This document shows, in pieces, positions 40,545-51,612 of a DNA stretch of 64,000 nt; the stretch's first letter is position 1; the number at the start of each line of letters is the position of its first letter. Source of the DNA: Arthrobacter methylotrophus (lineage in GTDB: Bacteria > Actinomycetota > Actinomycetes > Actinomycetales > Micrococcaceae); contig NZ_BAABED010000001.1 in the NCBI RefSeq assembly GCF_039539965.1, positions 1,984,001 through 2,048,000 on the forward strand. Direction: 5' to 3'. A program made the translations under genes and the position numbers. Below the pieces are notes generated by a model, which had not been told where the DNA came from, made no database searches, and saw only the letters and a list, made by a program, of their open reading frames with translations.

Positions 40545-41378
40545 GTGAACTGGTTAGAAGCAGCCTTCCTCGGCCTCGTGCAGGGCCTGACAGAATTCCT
40601 TCCGATTTCTTCGAGCGCGCACCTGCGTATTGTCGGCTCGTTCCTGCCCAACGCGGCGGACCCCGGCGCTGCTTTCACGGCCATTACGCAACTGGGTACC
40701 GAAACGGCTGTCATCGTCTTCTTTTGGCGGGACATCGTCAGGATTGTGCGCGCTTGGTTCGGATCGCTGCGCGGCAAGGTCTCACGGGACGATCCCGACG
40801 CCCGGATGGGTTGGCTGGTCATCCTTGGCAGCCTGCCGATCATCGTACTTGGCCTGCTCTTTCAGGACCAGATCGAGTCCGTCCTCCGAAGTCTGTGGAT
40901 TGTGGCCACGATGCTCATCGTGTTCGGCATGATCCTTGCGGTAGCCGACGCTGTCGGCCGGCAGAAACGGGAGCTAAGCCAACTGAGCTACAAGCACGGC
41001 ATCCTGTACGGGCTGGCGCAGGCCATGGCGCTCATCCCCGGCGTCTCCCGCTCAGGCGGAACCATCACCGCCGGCCTGTTGATGGGCTACACCCGTGAAG
41101 CCGCCGCGCGGTACTCCTTCCTGCTGGCAATCCCCGCCGTTTTCGGTTCCGGACTGTACCAGTTGTACAAGGTGGTCTCGAAGGAAGGAATCACGGGACC
41201 CTTCGGCCTGCCGGAAACGGCACTAGCGACTGTCATCGCCTTCGTCGTCGGCTTTGTCATCATCGGCTGGTTCCTCAAGTTCATTTCCACTCACAGCTAC
41301 CGCGTCTTCGTCTGGTACCGGATACTCCTTGGACTCGCCCTCTATGTCCTACTCGGTTTCAATGTCATCAGCGCCTAG
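40545..41378 (+). CDS. uppP: Undecaprenyl-diphosphate phosphatase UppP (BacA)
   Basis: This 277-residue integral membrane enzyme dephosphorylates undecaprenyl diphosphate to recycle the lipid carrier for peptidoglycan synthesis. The two signature motifs are present: [14 protein letters not shown] (residues 14-27) and [12 protein letters not shown] (about 165-176), with the catalytic Glu, Ser and Arg. About eight membrane helices are visible. GTG 40545 starts it. The next gene, mshC, starts 16 bases downstream, so they may share a transcript. Loss or gain of such enzymes affects bacitracin tolerance. Confidence 0.95.
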   Translation: MNWLEAAFLGLVQGLTEFLPISSSAHLRIVGSFLPNAADPGAAFTAITQLGTETAVIVFFWRDIVRIVRAWFGSLRGKVSRDDPDARMGWLVILGSLPIIVLGLLFQDQIESVLRSLWIVATMLIVFGMILAVADAVGRQKRELSQLSYKHGILYGLAQAMALIPGVSRSGGTITAGLLMGYTREAAARYSFLLAIPAVFGSGLYQLYKVVSKEGITGPFGLPETALATVIAFVVGFVIIGWFLKFISTHSYRVFVWYRILLGLALYVLLGFNVISA

Positions 41379-41394
41379 CACTATGGTTGAGGCT

Positions 41395-42678
41395 GTGAAA
41401 TCGTGGACCTCCCGCCCTGTGCCTGAACTGCCCGGCAGCATGCCCCGACTCAGGCTGTTCGACACCGCCCTCAAGTCACTGGTGCAGGTAGAGCCGCGCC
41501 CGGAGCAATCCATGTACGTCTGCGGCATCACCCCCTACGACGCCACCCACATGGGCCACGCTGCCAGTTATGTCGCCTTCGACCTGCTCAACCGGGTATG
41601 GCGGGACAGCGGCCAGCGCGTTGCCTACGTCCAGAACGTGACCGACGTCGATGACCCTTTGCTGGAGCGTGCTGCCGCCACCGGCGTTGATTGGCGTGAG
41701 CTTGCCGCGAGCCAAATCGAGCTTTTCCAGACCGACATGGACGCCCTCAACGTGCTGGCTCCCGACTATTACATCGGAGCCGTCGAGGCCATTCCGATGA
41801 TCGTCCCGGCGATTGAAAAGTTGATCGCGGACGAACTCGCCTACCGCGTACACGGCACCAACGGAGAACCCGACGGCGACGTCTATTACGACGTCGAGGC
41901 AGCAGGCAAAGCTTCGGATAAGCCGGACGCGTGGACACTCGGCGACATCTCGGGGCTCGGCGAAGTGGAAATGCTGGAGCTTTTCGCCGAACGGGGCGGC
42001 GATCCCGGCCGGTCCGGCAAGCGGAATCCCCTCGATCCTTTGCTGTGGCGCGTTGCCCGCGAGGGCGAGCCGAGCTGGCCCGGCGCAAGCCTCGGTGACG
42101 GACGTCCCGGCTGGCACATTGAGTGCACCGTCATCGCCCAGAAGTATCTGCCGGCTCCGTTCACCGTGCAGGGCGGCGGTTCGGACCTCATCTTCCCGCA
42201 CCACGAAATGGGCGCCGGACACGCATACTCTCTCCGGGGCGTTCCCCTGGCACGCCACTACGCCCACGCCGGAATGGTGGGCCTGAACGGCGAAAAGATG
42301 AGCAAGTCCAAGGGCAACCTCGTGTTGGTGTCCAAGCTCCGCGCCGCGGGCGAAGAACCTGCCGCAATCCGCCTGGCGATCCTGGCCCATCACTACCGCT
42401 CGGATTGGTCCTGGACGGATGAAGGATTCGAGCGGGCCAAGGAACGGCTCAACACGTGGCGGGCCGCCCGGGACATTGCCCCCGAGGGGACGGCGGCGCA
42501 ACTGCTGACGCGAATGCGTGCCGAACTGGCCAACGACCTCAATGCACCCGGTGCGGTTGCCGCCGTCGACGCCTGGGCAGCAGCCGCCCTCAGCGACTCC
42601 TCCAACGCCCATGTCAGCGCGCTGGACACCGCTTTGGTAAGCGACGCTGTCAACGGGCTGCTCGGCGTCGAGCTCTAA
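41395..42678 (+). CDS. mshC: Cysteine:1D-myo-inositol 2-amino-2-deoxy-glucopyranoside ligase MshC
   Basis: MshC performs the ATP-dependent ligation of cysteine to GlcN-Ins in mycothiol synthesis. The 427-residue protein is a class I cysteinyl-tRNA synthetase relative: [18 protein letters not shown] (zinc Cys and HIGH-like HMGH), [11 protein letters not shown] with the second zinc Cys, [12 protein letters not shown], and the KMSKSKGN signature. It lacks the anticodon-binding domain of CysS. GTG 41395 (VKSW...) aligns with known MshC starts and has GAGG upstream; ATG 41383 is also in frame. It marks the organism as mycothiol-producing. Confidence 0.95.
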   Translation: MKSWTSRPVPELPGSMPRLRLFDTALKSLVQVEPRPEQSMYVCGITPYDATHMGHAASYVAFDLLNRVWRDSGQRVAYVQNVTDVDDPLLERAAATGVDWRELAASQIELFQTDMDALNVLAPDYYIGAVEAIPMIVPAIEKLIADELAYRVHGTNGEPDGDVYYDVEAAGKASDKPDAWTLGDISGLGEVEMLELFAERGGDPGRSGKRNPLDPLLWRVAREGEPSWPGASLGDGRPGWHIECTVIAQKYLPAPFTVQGGGSDLIFPHHEMGAGHAYSLRGVPLARHYAHAGMVGLNGEKMSKSKGNLVLVSKLRAAGEEPAAIRLAILAHHYRSDWSWTDEGFERAKERLNTWRAARDIAPEGTAAQLLTRMRAELANDLNAPGAVAAVDAWAAAALSDSSNAHVSALDTALVSDAVNGLLGVEL

Positions 42679-42711
42679 GGAGACAGCACGGAGCTTCACG
42701 AGCGGAAGCTG

Positions 42712-43617
42712 TCAGGGCTTATCCTTGCCCCTGCGCTTGAGGTAGCGCTCAAATTCGCGGGCGATGGATTCGCCGCTGGCCTCCGGCAGGTCAGCCGTGT
42801 CCTTCGCTTCTTCGAGCTGACGCACGTAGGCCGCGATTTCGGGGTCTTCCGTTGCCAATTCGTCCACACCGCGCTCCCAGGCCTCGGATTCCTCGCTCAG
42901 GGCCTGCGTGTCGAGAGGTACCTGGAGCAGGTCCTCGATCTTGTTCAAGATCGCTAGTTGCGCCTTGGGGGACGGCGCCTGCGCGACGTAATGCGGTACT
43001 GCTGCCCACAGCGACACCGTGGGCAGGCCCGCCAGCAGTGCGAATTCGCCCAGAACCCCGACGATGCCTACGGGTCCTTCGTACTGCGAGGCCTCCAGGT
43101 TCAGGCGCTGCCTCAACACTGTGTCGTCCGAAGTGGTGCTGACGGGGATCGGGCGGCTGTGCGGGACATCGGCCAAGAGGGCGCCAATCAGCACAACATA
43201 GTCGACTTTGAGCGTTTCGGCATGGACCAAAAGCTCGGCGGTGTAGGCACGCCAGCGGTAGGAAGGCTCGGTGCCGAGCACCAACACCACATCCACGTTG
43301 CTGTCCGGGACGCTGGCCTTGTAGAGGCGCGTGGAAGGCCATTTCACCTTGCGGGTTCCGGCTGCGGTCCGTCGTACGGTCGGTCTGGTGAACTGGAAGT
43401 CGTAATAGTCGTCGGCATCAACGGATGCCACTTTCTTTCCCTGCCACAACTTGTTCAAGTAGTGCAGGGAATCGCTGGCGGCCTCACCGGCATCGTTCCA
43501 GCCCTCGAAAGCCGCCAGCATCACGGTGATGCGCTGGCCCTCCGCCACAGGCTGGAGTAGGCGCTCAGGCTCCGGTGAAATGGCCTGTCCGTCAGGGGCT
43601 CCGTCCAAACTGTTCAT
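42712..43617 (-). CDS. PAC2 family protein
   Basis: This 301-residue protein of the PAC2 family is related to proteasome-assembly chaperone 2 of eukaryotes. Conserved features are AAFEGWNDAGEAAS near the start, the DYYDFQFTRPTVR segment, VLVLGTEPSYRWR and VVLIGALLADVPHSRP. Its bacterial role is not established, but members are common in actinobacteria that have proteasomes. It converges on mshC, with 33 bases between stops. The C-terminus is a basic, Arg/Lys-rich tail. Confidence 0.92.
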   Translation of the reverse strand: MNSLDGAPDGQAISPEPERLLQPVAEGQRITVMLAAFEGWNDAGEAASDSLHYLNKLWQGKKVASVDADDYYDFQFTRPTVRRTAAGTRKVKWPSTRLYKASVPDSNVDVVLVLGTEPSYRWRAYTAELLVHAETLKVDYVVLIGALLADVPHSRPIPVSTTSDDTVLRQRLNLEASQYEGPVGIVGVLGEFALLAGLPTVSLWAAVPHYVAQAPSPKAQLAILNKIEDLLQVPLDTQALSEESEAWERGVDELATEDPEIAAYVRQLEEAKDTADLPEASGESIAREFERYLKRRGKDKP

Positions 43618-43737
43618 CCACTCACCCTACGTCGAAGACCGCCACACACGCATGGCCTTGAGGAGGACGGCGTGGCCATAAGTCGCGCGGGGCGTGGAAG
43701 GACGATTGCGTCCCCCCGTTCCACGTAGACTTGAGGC

Positions 43738-44469
43738 ATGCATGCCTTAGCCACCCAGCCCCTCCTCAAAGCCGCGCTATGGGACATGGATGGCACTCTG
43801 GTGGACACCGAACCATACTGGATTGCCGCGGAACGCGCCCTCGTAGAGTCCCACGGTGGCGGCTGGAGCCATGAACAAGCCATGCAGCTCGTAGGACAGT
43901 CGCTCATGCACTCGGCCGGACTTCTTCAATCCGCCGGTGTGAACCTTGCAAAGCGGGAGATCGTTGACACCTTGAGCGGCCACGTGATCGAGCGTCTCCG
44001 CGTCGAGGTGCCCTGGCGGCCCGGTGCCAAGGAATTGCTCGACGAGTTGTACCAAAGGGGCGTTCGCTGCGCCCTCGTGACCATGTCCGAAGGTCCGATG
44101 GCACGCGAAGTTGTGGCCAACCTCCCCAAGCCCTACTTTGAATTCCTGGTCACGGGGGACATCGTCAACCAAGGAAAGCCCCACCCGGAGGCCTACCTCA
44201 CGGCGGTGGAACGACTTGGGCGCACAGACCCTGAGCTGACCAAGGATCATTGCGTCGCCTTGGAGGATTCCGTCCCGGGAGTTGCGGCCGCGATTGCATC
44301 CGGGGTCGTCACGGTCGGAATTCCGCACCAGATGCCCTTGCCGGAGGACCCATGCAGAACCACCTGGGACACCCTTCAGGGACGGAAGGTCGCCGACCTT
44401 GAAGCGCTCGTCGCTGCACGGGCTGCCGGCATTGTGCCTGCTGCCGCCCTCCTCGGACAGGCAAACTAA
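43738..44469 (+). CDS. HAD superfamily hydrolase (beta-phosphoglucomutase-like)
   Basis: This 243-residue phosphatase has motif I DMDGTLVDTEPYW with the catalytic Asp pair, a helical cap domain (GWSHEQAMQLVG...), motif II TMSE, motif III Lys (NQGKPHPEAYL) and motif IV ALEDSVPGVAAA. The cap type is C1. Substrates of this group are sugar phosphates or similar; no closer call can be made. The stop is directly followed by the GTG of the site-2 protease gene, so the two are cotranscribed. Confidence 0.92.
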   Translation: MHALATQPLLKAALWDMDGTLVDTEPYWIAAERALVESHGGGWSHEQAMQLVGQSLMHSAGLLQSAGVNLAKREIVDTLSGHVIERLRVEVPWRPGAKELLDELYQRGVRCALVTMSEGPMAREVVANLPKPYFEFLVTGDIVNQGKPHPEAYLTAVERLGRTDPELTKDHCVALEDSVPGVAAAIASGVVTVGIPHQMPLPEDPCRTTWDTLQGRKVADLEALVAARAAGIVPAAALLGQAN

Positions 44470-45639
44470 GTGAGCACTTCCGGGAAAGTCGGACATAGCA
44501 CCCGCGGCGGACGGAAAGACGGGATTCCACTCGGTCGCATCGCGGGGATTCCCGTCTACCTTGCTTACTCCTGGTTCATCATTGCCGCGTTTACGGTCAT
44601 CGTGTACGGGCCGGCCCTGCTGATCCGGAACCACTCGCTAGGCATCGGCGCCTACTTTGTTGCCTTTGCATATGCGCTCCTCCTCGCGCTCTCGGTGCTC
44701 GTGCACGAACTCGCGCATGCTTTGAGCGCGAAGGCTTTCAAATGGCCTACGGAGAAGATCGTGTTGAACCTCTGGGGCGGGCACACGCAGTTCGAGAGTT
44801 TCATCGCATCCCCGGGCCGCTCGGTGCTGGTTGCCTTGGCGGGACCCGTGGCCAACTTTGTCCTCGCGGGCGGGGCCTGGCTATTGCTTGAGGCCAATGT
44901 CTTCACCGGGGTGGGGGACACTCTGACGAATATTCTGATGTGGGCCAACCTGCTGATCGGCATCTTCAACGTGCTCCCGGGCCTGCCCCTTGATGGAGGA
45001 CGCCTCGTGGAATCCGCGGTATGGAAGGCTACGGGCAGCCAGGAAAAGGGGACGGTGGCGGCCGGGTGGGCCGGACGGGTCATCGTGATCGTCCTGGTTG
45101 TTTGGTTCATCGCGTTGCCGTTGCTGAGCGGCAGTTCCCCCGATGTCACCCTGATGCTCATCACATTCCTTGTCTGCAGCTTCCTCTGGGTCGGCGCATC
45201 CGGTGCCATTCAGCAGGCCACGCTCCGCGGACGCCTCCCCTCGGTGAGTGCCGCGGCCTTGGCCGAACCCGCCGTCGGGATTCCGAACTCGGCCACCGTC
45301 GCCGACGTCCTGCGCGTGGCACCGTACGGTGCTCCCGCCGTCGTGATTTGCGGGCCGGACGGGCGGCCGCAAGGACTTGTCGATCCGGCTGCCGCAGCAG
45401 CCGTGCCGCCCTCCGAGATTTACGCGACACTGGTCACCGCGGTTTCGACTCCGCTTGCCGACGGCGCCTACGTGCCCAGGACATCGAACGGCCAGGAACT
45501 GATCCAGTATCTGGCCCAGCTCAACGGCGCCGAATACGCCGTGGTGGACGAAATCGGCACCGTCACGGGTCTGTTGCGCCAACAGGCCGTCGTGACAGCC
45601 ATTACAGGTAAAGTAGCCCGCCGGAGCGGGCGCTCCTAG
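44470..45639 (+). CDS. Site-2 protease family membrane metalloprotease with CBS domains
   Basis: This 389-residue polytopic protease of the M50B (SpoIVFB / Rip3-like) group has the zinc-binding HELAHA in the second membrane helix region (about residues 78-83) and the third ligand in LPLDGGRLVES. About six membrane helices are followed by a cytoplasmic pair of CBS-type repeats from about residue 265. Such proteases cut membrane-bound regulators or anti-sigma factors; the CBS part may sense nucleotides. GTG 44470 comes directly after the HAD gene's stop. Confidence 0.9.
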   Translation: MSTSGKVGHSTRGGRKDGIPLGRIAGIPVYLAYSWFIIAAFTVIVYGPALLIRNHSLGIGAYFVAFAYALLLALSVLVHELAHALSAKAFKWPTEKIVLNLWGGHTQFESFIASPGRSVLVALAGPVANFVLAGGAWLLLEANVFTGVGDTLTNILMWANLLIGIFNVLPGLPLDGGRLVESAVWKATGSQEKGTVAAGWAGRVIVIVLVVWFIALPLLSGSSPDVTLMLITFLVCSFLWVGASGAIQQATLRGRLPSVSAAALAEPAVGIPNSATVADVLRVAPYGAPAVVICGPDGRPQGLVDPAAAAAVPPSEIYATLVTAVSTPLADGAYVPRTSNGQELIQYLAQLNGAEYAVVDEIGTVTGLLRQQAVVTAITGKVARRSGRS

Positions 45640-45757
45640 GACCTTCCCGGTAGAGTTACCTGCCGGCCGCTAAATACCCCCGACAGCAGTGCGCATCACT
45701 AAGCAGCAACTGCGGCAACAATTGACGGCCCAGCCGTACAGGAGCGAGGAAACACCC

Positions 45758-46810
45758 ATGAGCAGCGAAACCGCCGCCAGCGACACCGAAACCGGCACCG
45801 CCAACACTGCCCTCCAACCCACGGGTGCTGCGCGGCGCCGCGGACCGTTCCGTGTGGGCGAGCGGGTCCAGCTCACCGACGAACGCGGCCGGATGAACAC
45901 GATCACCCTGGAGGAAGGCGGCGCCTTCCACACGCACCGCGGTTTCCTGAACCACGATGAGATCATTGGCCAGGTTGACGGTTCGGTGGTGGCCAACAAC
46001 GTCGGCCAGCAGTACCAGACGCTCCGGCCGCTCCTGTCCGACTTCGTGTTGTCCATGCCCCGCGGCGCGGCTGTTGTTTATCCCAAGGATGCGGGCCAGA
46101 TCGTCACCATGGCGGACATCTTCCCAGGCGCGCGCGTGGTGGAGGCCGGCGTGGGTTCCGGAGCCCTTTCGATCTCGCTGCTTCGCGCAGTGGGCGACGG
46201 CGGCTACCTGCACTCTTTCGAGCGCCGCGAAGAATTCGCCGACATCGCCCGCGGGAACGTGGAAACCATTTTCGGCGGACCACACCCTGCCTGGAAGATC
46301 TCGCTCGGTGACTTCCAGGAGGAAGTTGTCCGCAGCGAAGAACCCGGATCCGTGGACCGCGTGGTCCTCGACATGCTGGCTCCTTGGGAATGCCTCGACG
46401 CCGTAGCGACCGTTCTGGCCCCGGGCGGCGTGTGGATCAACTATGTGGCCACCGTGACCCAGCTTTCCCGAACCGCGGAAGCCATCCGCGCCGATGGCCG
46501 TTTCACCGAACCGGACGCTTGGGAATCGATGGTCCGCGGATGGCACCTCGAAGGCCTCGCAGTCCGCCCTGACCACCGCATGGTGGCCCACACCGGCTTC
46601 CTGCTCGTTACCCGGCGGCTCGCGGATGGCGTGACGGGTATCTCCGTCAAGCGCCGCCCATCCAAGACCGAGTTCAGCGAAGAGGACCTGAATGCCTGGA
46701 CTCCGGCGGCAGTGGGGGAGCGGGCCGTTTCCGACAAAAAACTGCGTCGGGCGGCACGTGATGCGATAGCCGGCACCAACGTCAAGGACAACCCCGCGCC
46801 CGCGAATTAA
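45758..46810 (+). CDS. trmI: tRNA (adenine-58-N1)-methyltransferase TrmI
   Basis: TrmI methylates A58 in the T loop of tRNAs with S-adenosylmethionine and works as a tetramer. The 350-residue protein has an N-terminal beta domain (FRVGERVQLTDERGRMNTI), then the Rossmann core with motif I VVEAGVGSGALSISLLR, motif II HSFERREEFADIARGN, and a DRVVLDMLAPWEC motif IV. ATG 45758 has AGGAGCGAGGA upstream. The Ser/Thr-rich N-terminus and the basic C-terminal tail are extensions beyond the core. trmI lies directly before the proteasome ATPase gene in many actinobacteria, as here. Confidence 0.94.
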   Translation: MSSETAASDTETGTANTALQPTGAARRRGPFRVGERVQLTDERGRMNTITLEEGGAFHTHRGFLNHDEIIGQVDGSVVANNVGQQYQTLRPLLSDFVLSMPRGAAVVYPKDAGQIVTMADIFPGARVVEAGVGSGALSISLLRAVGDGGYLHSFERREEFADIARGNVETIFGGPHPAWKISLGDFQEEVVRSEEPGSVDRVVLDMLAPWECLDAVATVLAPGGVWINYVATVTQLSRTAEAIRADGRFTEPDAWESMVRGWHLEGLAVRPDHRMVAHTGFLLVTRRLADGVTGISVKRRPSKTEFSEEDLNAWTPAAVGERAVSDKKLRRAARDAIAGTNVKDNPAPAN

Positions 46811-46911
46811 GGAAAGATCACAAACTGGTCCGCATTCCGGATGTCACAGGTTTCCCGACGCTTTTGAGGGCTAAGGTCTATTTATAGAAAGCGGGAAGGA
46901 GCTGATGCTTC

Positions 46912-48729
46912 GTGGATACGTCGAACAACGACTTCGGGCGGACAATGCCGGAGGAGCCATCGAACAAGGCCGTGACTGAGGGAAAAACGGGACACGGGGG
47001 TGGGGGGAACCAAGCGGTGGAGGACTCCTCCGGTGAGCTCACTGTCGCGGAACGCCAGATCAACATCCTTCGTGACAAACTGCGCCACATTGACCGCCAA
47101 CTTGCCGCCGCCACTCAGAACAACACCAAGCTCGTCACCATGCTGGAAACGGCGAAGGCCGAAATCCTGCGGCTCAAAGGCGCCCTCGAACAGGACGGCC
47201 AACCGCCGTACAGTTTCGGGACCATTTTGCAGATCAACCCCAGGCGCCAACCAACGGCAGGTAGTACCGGCCAGGCAGCCACAGAGGAATCTGTTGACAT
47301 CTTTAATGCGGGCCGAAAGATGCGGGTCGGCGTCAGCCCTCTGGTGAACCTCAACCAGCTGGCCGTGGGGCAGGAAGTCCTTCTCAACGAGGCCTTGCTC
47401 GTGGTTACGGGCCTGGGCTATGAACGGGCCGGCGAACTCGTCACGCTCAAGGAAATGCTTGGCACCGATCGCGCCCTGGTAGTGGGACGGGCCGATGAAG
47501 AGCGTGTCGTCAGGCTTTCAGGGGCATTGCAGAAGGTGCACCTGCGCGTCGGTGACGCCTTGTCTCTGGATTCCCGCACCGGCTACGCCCTGGAGAAGGT
47601 GCCGCGAGCAGAGGTGGAAAACCTCGTCCTCGAAGAAGTCCCGGATATCACCTACGAGGACATCGGCGGTTTGGGCCCTCAAATCGAACAGATCCGCGAC
47701 GCCGTGGAACTCCCGTTCCTGCACCCGGATTTGTACCGCGAACACGGGCTCAAGGCACCCAAAGGCATCCTGCTTTACGGCCCTCCGGGTTGCGGTAAGA
47801 CGCTGATCGCGAAGGCCGTTGCCAACTCCCTTGCCGCCCGTGCCTCCGAACGGGCCGGCAACGTGGATCTCAAGAGCTACTTCCTGAACATCAAGGGTCC
47901 TGAACTCCTTGACAAGTATGTCGGGGAAACAGAGCGCCATATCCGGCTGATCTTTGCCCGGGCCCGGGAAAAGGCTTCGGACGGCAGCCCCGTGGTGGTA
48001 TTTTTCGACGAAATGGACTCATTGTTCCGCACCCGCGGAACGGGTGTTTCCTCCGACGTCGAGACAACCATCGTCCCGCAGCTCCTCAGCGAGATTGACG
48101 GCGTCGAACGGCTGGATAACGTGATTGTGATCGGCGCCTCGAATCGCGAAGACATGATTGACCCCGCAATCCTTCGGCCGGGCCGGTTGGACGTGAAGGT
48201 CAAGATCCAGCGTCCCGACGCCGAAGCGGCAGCCGACATCTTCGCCAAGTACATCACCAAGGACCTTCCTTTCCATGCGACGGACCTGGCCGAGCACGCC
48301 GGTGACGTCCAGGCTACGGTTGATGCGATTATCCAACGCACCGTCGAAGCCATGTACTCAACCGAGAAATCCAATGAGTACCTGGAAGTCACCTACGCCA
48401 ATGGCGATACCGAGATGCTCTACTTCAAGGACTTCAACTCCGGAGCCGTAGTCCAGAACGTGGTGGACCGGGCCAAGAAGTACGCCATCAAGGACCTCTT
48501 GCTGACACAGCAGAAAGGCCTGCGGATCGACCACTTCCTGCGTGCAGTCGTCGATGAATTCCGCGAGCATGAGGACATGCCCAACACCACGAACCCGGAT
48601 GACTGGGCACGCATTTCAGGAAAGAAGGGCGAACGCATCACATACATCCGCACCATCGTCCAGGGCAAGGCAGGCCAGGAGCCCGGGAAGTCGATCGAGA
48701 CGACTCCCAACACCGGCCAGTACCTGTGA
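46912..48729 (+). CDS. arc: Proteasome-associated AAA+ ATPase ARC (Mpa)
   Basis: ARC forms a hexamer that binds pupylated proteins, unfolds them and feeds them to the 20S core. The 605-residue protein has an N-terminal coiled coil for Pup binding (about residues 45-90), two OB-type domains (95-240), and the AAA core with Walker A GPPGCGKT, Walker [11 protein letters not shown], and a SRH region ([15 protein letters not shown]). It ends in GQYL, the tail that docks on the proteasome and opens its gate. GTG 46912 has GGAAGGAG at 10 bases. Its stop overlaps the dop start. Confidence 0.96.
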   Translation: MDTSNNDFGRTMPEEPSNKAVTEGKTGHGGGGNQAVEDSSGELTVAERQINILRDKLRHIDRQLAAATQNNTKLVTMLETAKAEILRLKGALEQDGQPPYSFGTILQINPRRQPTAGSTGQAATEESVDIFNAGRKMRVGVSPLVNLNQLAVGQEVLLNEALLVVTGLGYERAGELVTLKEMLGTDRALVVGRADEERVVRLSGALQKVHLRVGDALSLDSRTGYALEKVPRAEVENLVLEEVPDITYEDIGGLGPQIEQIRDAVELPFLHPDLYREHGLKAPKGILLYGPPGCGKTLIAKAVANSLAARASERAGNVDLKSYFLNIKGPELLDKYVGETERHIRLIFARAREKASDGSPVVVFFDEMDSLFRTRGTGVSSDVETTIVPQLLSEIDGVERLDNVIVIGASNREDMIDPAILRPGRLDVKVKIQRPDAEAAADIFAKYITKDLPFHATDLAEHAGDVQATVDAIIQRTVEAMYSTEKSNEYLEVTYANGDTEMLYFKDFNSGAVVQNVVDRAKKYAIKDLLLTQQKGLRIDHFLRAVVDEFREHEDMPNTTNPDDWARISGKKGERITYIRTIVQGKAGQEPGKSIETTPNTGQYL

Positions 48730-50411
48730 CGGCCCGGCCGGAAGTTCCGCCTTCGGAGAAACTTCCGGTGGGCGGGGCGATGCGGGTCATGGGTTCGGAA
48801 ACTGAATACGGTATCCATGCGCCCTCCGCCCCGGGGGCGAATGCCACAATGATGTCCGCGCGCATCATCCAGGCCTACGCCAACCTGACCCGGCAGCGGG
48901 CGGCGGGGGGTGCTGAAACCCGGTGGGACTATACCGACGAAGAACCCCTGCATGATGCTCGTGGCTGGACAGTGGAGCGTAGTGCCGCCGATCCCAGCCA
49001 GCTGACCGACAGGCCTCCGGTGCTCGACGCCGAGGCCGTTGCCCTTGCATATGGGCGGCAGGAACTCGAAGCCGACGGCAGCGACGAATCTGGCTCGCTG
49101 CTGATGAACATGGTCCTCGGCAACGGGGCGCGCCTGTATGTGGACCACGCCCACCCCGAATACTCCAGTCCCGAGGTCACGAATCCTCGCGACATCGTTG
49201 CGTGGGATGCAGCTGGCGACCTCGTCGCCTTGGCCGCCGTCCGGAGAGTGGCAGCAGATCCTGATTTGCCGGCCATCAACTTGTACAAAAACAACACTGA
49301 CAATAAATCGGTGTCTTACGGCTCCCATGAGAACTACCTCATGCCCCGATCGGTGCCTTTCGGGGAGATCGTCCGGGGCTTGACGCCGTTCTTCGTCACT
49401 CGCCAAGTCATCTGCGGGGCCGGCCGACTTGGCAAGGGCCAAGACGGTTCGAAGGCCGGATTCCAGATCAGTCAGCGCGCGGACTTCTTCGAAGCAGAGG
49501 TGGGACTCGAAACCACCATCAGGCGTCCCATCATCAATACCCGTGATGAACCGCACGCCACGGCGGACAAGTACCGGCGTCTGCACGTCATCATCGGCGA
49601 CGCCAACCTGAGCCAAGTGTCCAATTATCTGAAGTTCGGTACCACGGCCTTGGTCTTGAGCCTTATCGAAGCCGGCCAAGCTCCGAAGATCGAAGTGCAC
49701 GAGCCCGTGGCGGGCCTCCAGGCAATCAGCCACGACACCTCACTGACGGCCACGATCAGGCTTCTCGATGGACGCCGCGTAACAGCGCTGGATATCCAGT
49801 GGATGTACTACGAGGCCGCAGCCAAACTTGCCCAGGAAACCGGGGTTTCCGACGCCTTCAGTGGGGACGGCCACACCCGGGATGTCTTGGAACGGTGGGA
49901 GTCAACGTTGGGGCTTTTGGGGAACAATCCGGCAGGTGCCGCGTCTTCCGTCGAATGGCTCGCCAAGATGTCCCTCTTGGAGGGCTACCGCAACCGTGAT
50001 GGATTGGAATGGAACGACGCCCGCCTGGGACTTGTTGATTTGCAATGGTCCGACGTCAGACCCGAAAAGGGCCTTTACTATCGCCTGCTTTCCCGTGACC
50101 GGATGCAGACGATCGTCGACGACGCCGCCATCAGCCGGGCGGTCGTCGAGCCGCCATCGGACACGCGGGCATATTTCCGCGGGAAGTGTGTTTCCAGTTT
50201 CGGCAAGGACGTGGTCGGTGCCAGCTGGGATTCGGTCATCTTCGACGTTCCCGGCATCGGCAAACTCCAGAGGGTGCCCACACGGGAGCCCCTCCGCGGA
50301 ACAGAAGCACTCACTGGCCAGCTCTTTCGAAAGCACGCCACCGCTGGTGCATTCCTTCGGGAATTGCTCGGCCTGGACCCGGCGCCGCCCACCCGAACGG
50401 GCAGCCCATGA
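48726..50411 (+). CDS. dop: Deamidase/depupylase Dop
   Basis: Dop converts the C-terminal Gln of Pup to Glu, making it fit for ligation, and also removes Pup from substrates. The 561-residue protein is related to glutamine synthetase and PafA. It shows the Glu-rich [10 protein letters not shown] loop, the metal- and ATP-binding [13 protein letters not shown] and [16 protein letters not shown] motifs, and [12 protein letters not shown]. The Dop-specific loop of about 40 residues after the first strand is present. It overlaps arc (GTGA). Because Pup here ends in GGQ, Dop is needed for the pathway. Confidence 0.96.
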   Translation: MTARPEVPPSEKLPVGGAMRVMGSETEYGIHAPSAPGANATMMSARIIQAYANLTRQRAAGGAETRWDYTDEEPLHDARGWTVERSAADPSQLTDRPPVLDAEAVALAYGRQELEADGSDESGSLLMNMVLGNGARLYVDHAHPEYSSPEVTNPRDIVAWDAAGDLVALAAVRRVAADPDLPAINLYKNNTDNKSVSYGSHENYLMPRSVPFGEIVRGLTPFFVTRQVICGAGRLGKGQDGSKAGFQISQRADFFEAEVGLETTIRRPIINTRDEPHATADKYRRLHVIIGDANLSQVSNYLKFGTTALVLSLIEAGQAPKIEVHEPVAGLQAISHDTSLTATIRLLDGRRVTALDIQWMYYEAAAKLAQETGVSDAFSGDGHTRDVLERWESTLGLLGNNPAGAASSVEWLAKMSLLEGYRNRDGLEWNDARLGLVDLQWSDVRPEKGLYYRLLSRDRMQTIVDDAAISRAVVEPPSDTRAYFRGKCVSSFGKDVVGASWDSVIFDVPGIGKLQRVPTREPLRGTEALTGQLFRKHATAGAFLRELLGLDPAPPTRTGSP

Positions 50412-50519
50412 AAGGTCGCCAAACTGCTTGCTAAAACCGCAGCGGCGAGGCCCGCCCCGTGGCAATATGGCATTACAGGAAGTCCCCTTTTGACGGGGAT
50501 GGACAGAATGGAGAAAGAA

Positions 50520-50723
50520 ATGGCAACCCAGGAGCAGCAGCAACCGCAGTCCCGCGACGCTGAGACCGAGGCTGACGTCCCCGAGGCCCCGCCCGCAGCG
50601 CCGGAGGCCCAGGCTTCAGTCGCCACGCAAGGCGTGGACGATCTCCTCGACGAAATCGACGGCGTCCTCGAATCGAACGCCGAAGAGTTCGTTCGGGCAT
50701 TTGTGCAAAAGGGTGGCCAGTAA
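50520..50723 (+). CDS. pup: Prokaryotic ubiquitin-like protein Pup
   Basis: Pup is the 67-residue protein tag joined to lysines of target proteins. It has a disordered Gln/Glu/Pro-rich start, a helical segment (GVDDLLDEIDGVLESNAEEF) that pairs with the ARC coiled coil, and the conserved end VRAFVQKGGQ. The last residue is Gln, so it must be deamidated by Dop before PafA can use it. ATG 50520 with GGAG upstream fits the usual Pup length; upstream ATGs at 50490 and 50499 are unlikely. Confidence 0.96.
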   Translation: MATQEQQQPQSRDAETEADVPEAPPAAPEAQASVATQGVDDLLDEIDGVLESNAEEFVRAFVQKGGQ

Positions 50724-50801
50724 GCAGCCGCCAGCTAAGCTAACGGCCCGGCCGGCGCGAGGCCGCCGGGCATCGGAAGTCAGAGTCGAAGGAGCGCAGC
50801 A

Positions 50802-51611
50802 ATGCAGGATCCAGCAGCCGGCCACCTGGCCACCCAAGCAACGTCTTCGTTCACAGAGCACCTGCAACGCTCCAGGCCTGAACTTCTCCCCTTCAACCAA
50901 GTGCTGCCCGCGGGACAGATTCCGCCAGTGCCCCACGCCACAACCATCGTCGCCCTGAGCTATCCTGGCGGCGTCCTGATGGCGGGCGATCGACGCGCCA
51001 CTATGGGGAATGTCATTGCCAGCAGGCACATTGAGAAGGTCTTCCCTGCCGACGAATACTCCGTCCTGGGCATAGCCGGCACGGCGGGCCTTGCCCTCGA
51101 TATCACCCGCTTGTTCCAGGTGGAACTTGAACACTACGAGAAGATCGAAGGCACCCTGCTGAGCCTGGACGGCAAAGCCAACCGGCTTGGAGCCATGATC
51201 CGGGGAAACCTCCCGATGGCCATGCAAGGGCTCGCGGTGATTCCGCTTTTCGCGGGCTTCGACCAGGCAGCCGGCGTGGGACGGCTGTTTTCCTACGACG
51301 TCACAGGCGGACGATACGAGGAATTGGAGCACCACTCGGTGGGTTCCGGTTCCGTCTTCGCCCGGGGTGCCTTGAAGAAACTGTGGCGGCCGAACCTCAC
51401 CGAAGACGGGGCCGTGGCCGTCGCAGTGGAAGCCCTCTACGACGCGGCTGACGACGACTCTGCCACAGGTGGCCCGGATCCCGTCCGTCAACTCTGGCCG
51501 GTGGTATACACCGTCAATCGCGCCGGCGCCCGCCGGGTGCCCGAACGCGAGTTGGCGGCGATCGCCGGATCCATCGTTGAATCGCGCGCAGTTGCCGGAC
51601 GGGAGGCTTGA
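50802..51611 (+). CDS. prcB: 20S proteasome beta subunit PrcB
   Basis: PrcB is the catalytic subunit of the proteasome core. The 269-residue precursor has a propeptide of about 46 residues that ends before [19 protein letters not shown]. The new N-terminal Thr is the nucleophile, and Asp and Lys of the active site are in MAGDRR and IEKVF. ATG 50802 has AAGGAG upstream. prcB and prcA are adjacent, with one base between stop and start, as in most actinobacteria. Confidence 0.96.
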   Translation: MQDPAAGHLATQATSSFTEHLQRSRPELLPFNQVLPAGQIPPVPHATTIVALSYPGGVLMAGDRRATMGNVIASRHIEKVFPADEYSVLGIAGTAGLALDITRLFQVELEHYEKIEGTLLSLDGKANRLGAMIRGNLPMAMQGLAVIPLFAGFDQAAGVGRLFSYDVTGGRYEELEHHSVGSGSVFARGALKKLWRPNLTEDGAVAVAVEALYDAADDDSATGGPDPVRQLWPVVYTVNRAGARRVPERELAAIAGSIVESRAVAGREA

Positions 51612-51612
51612 G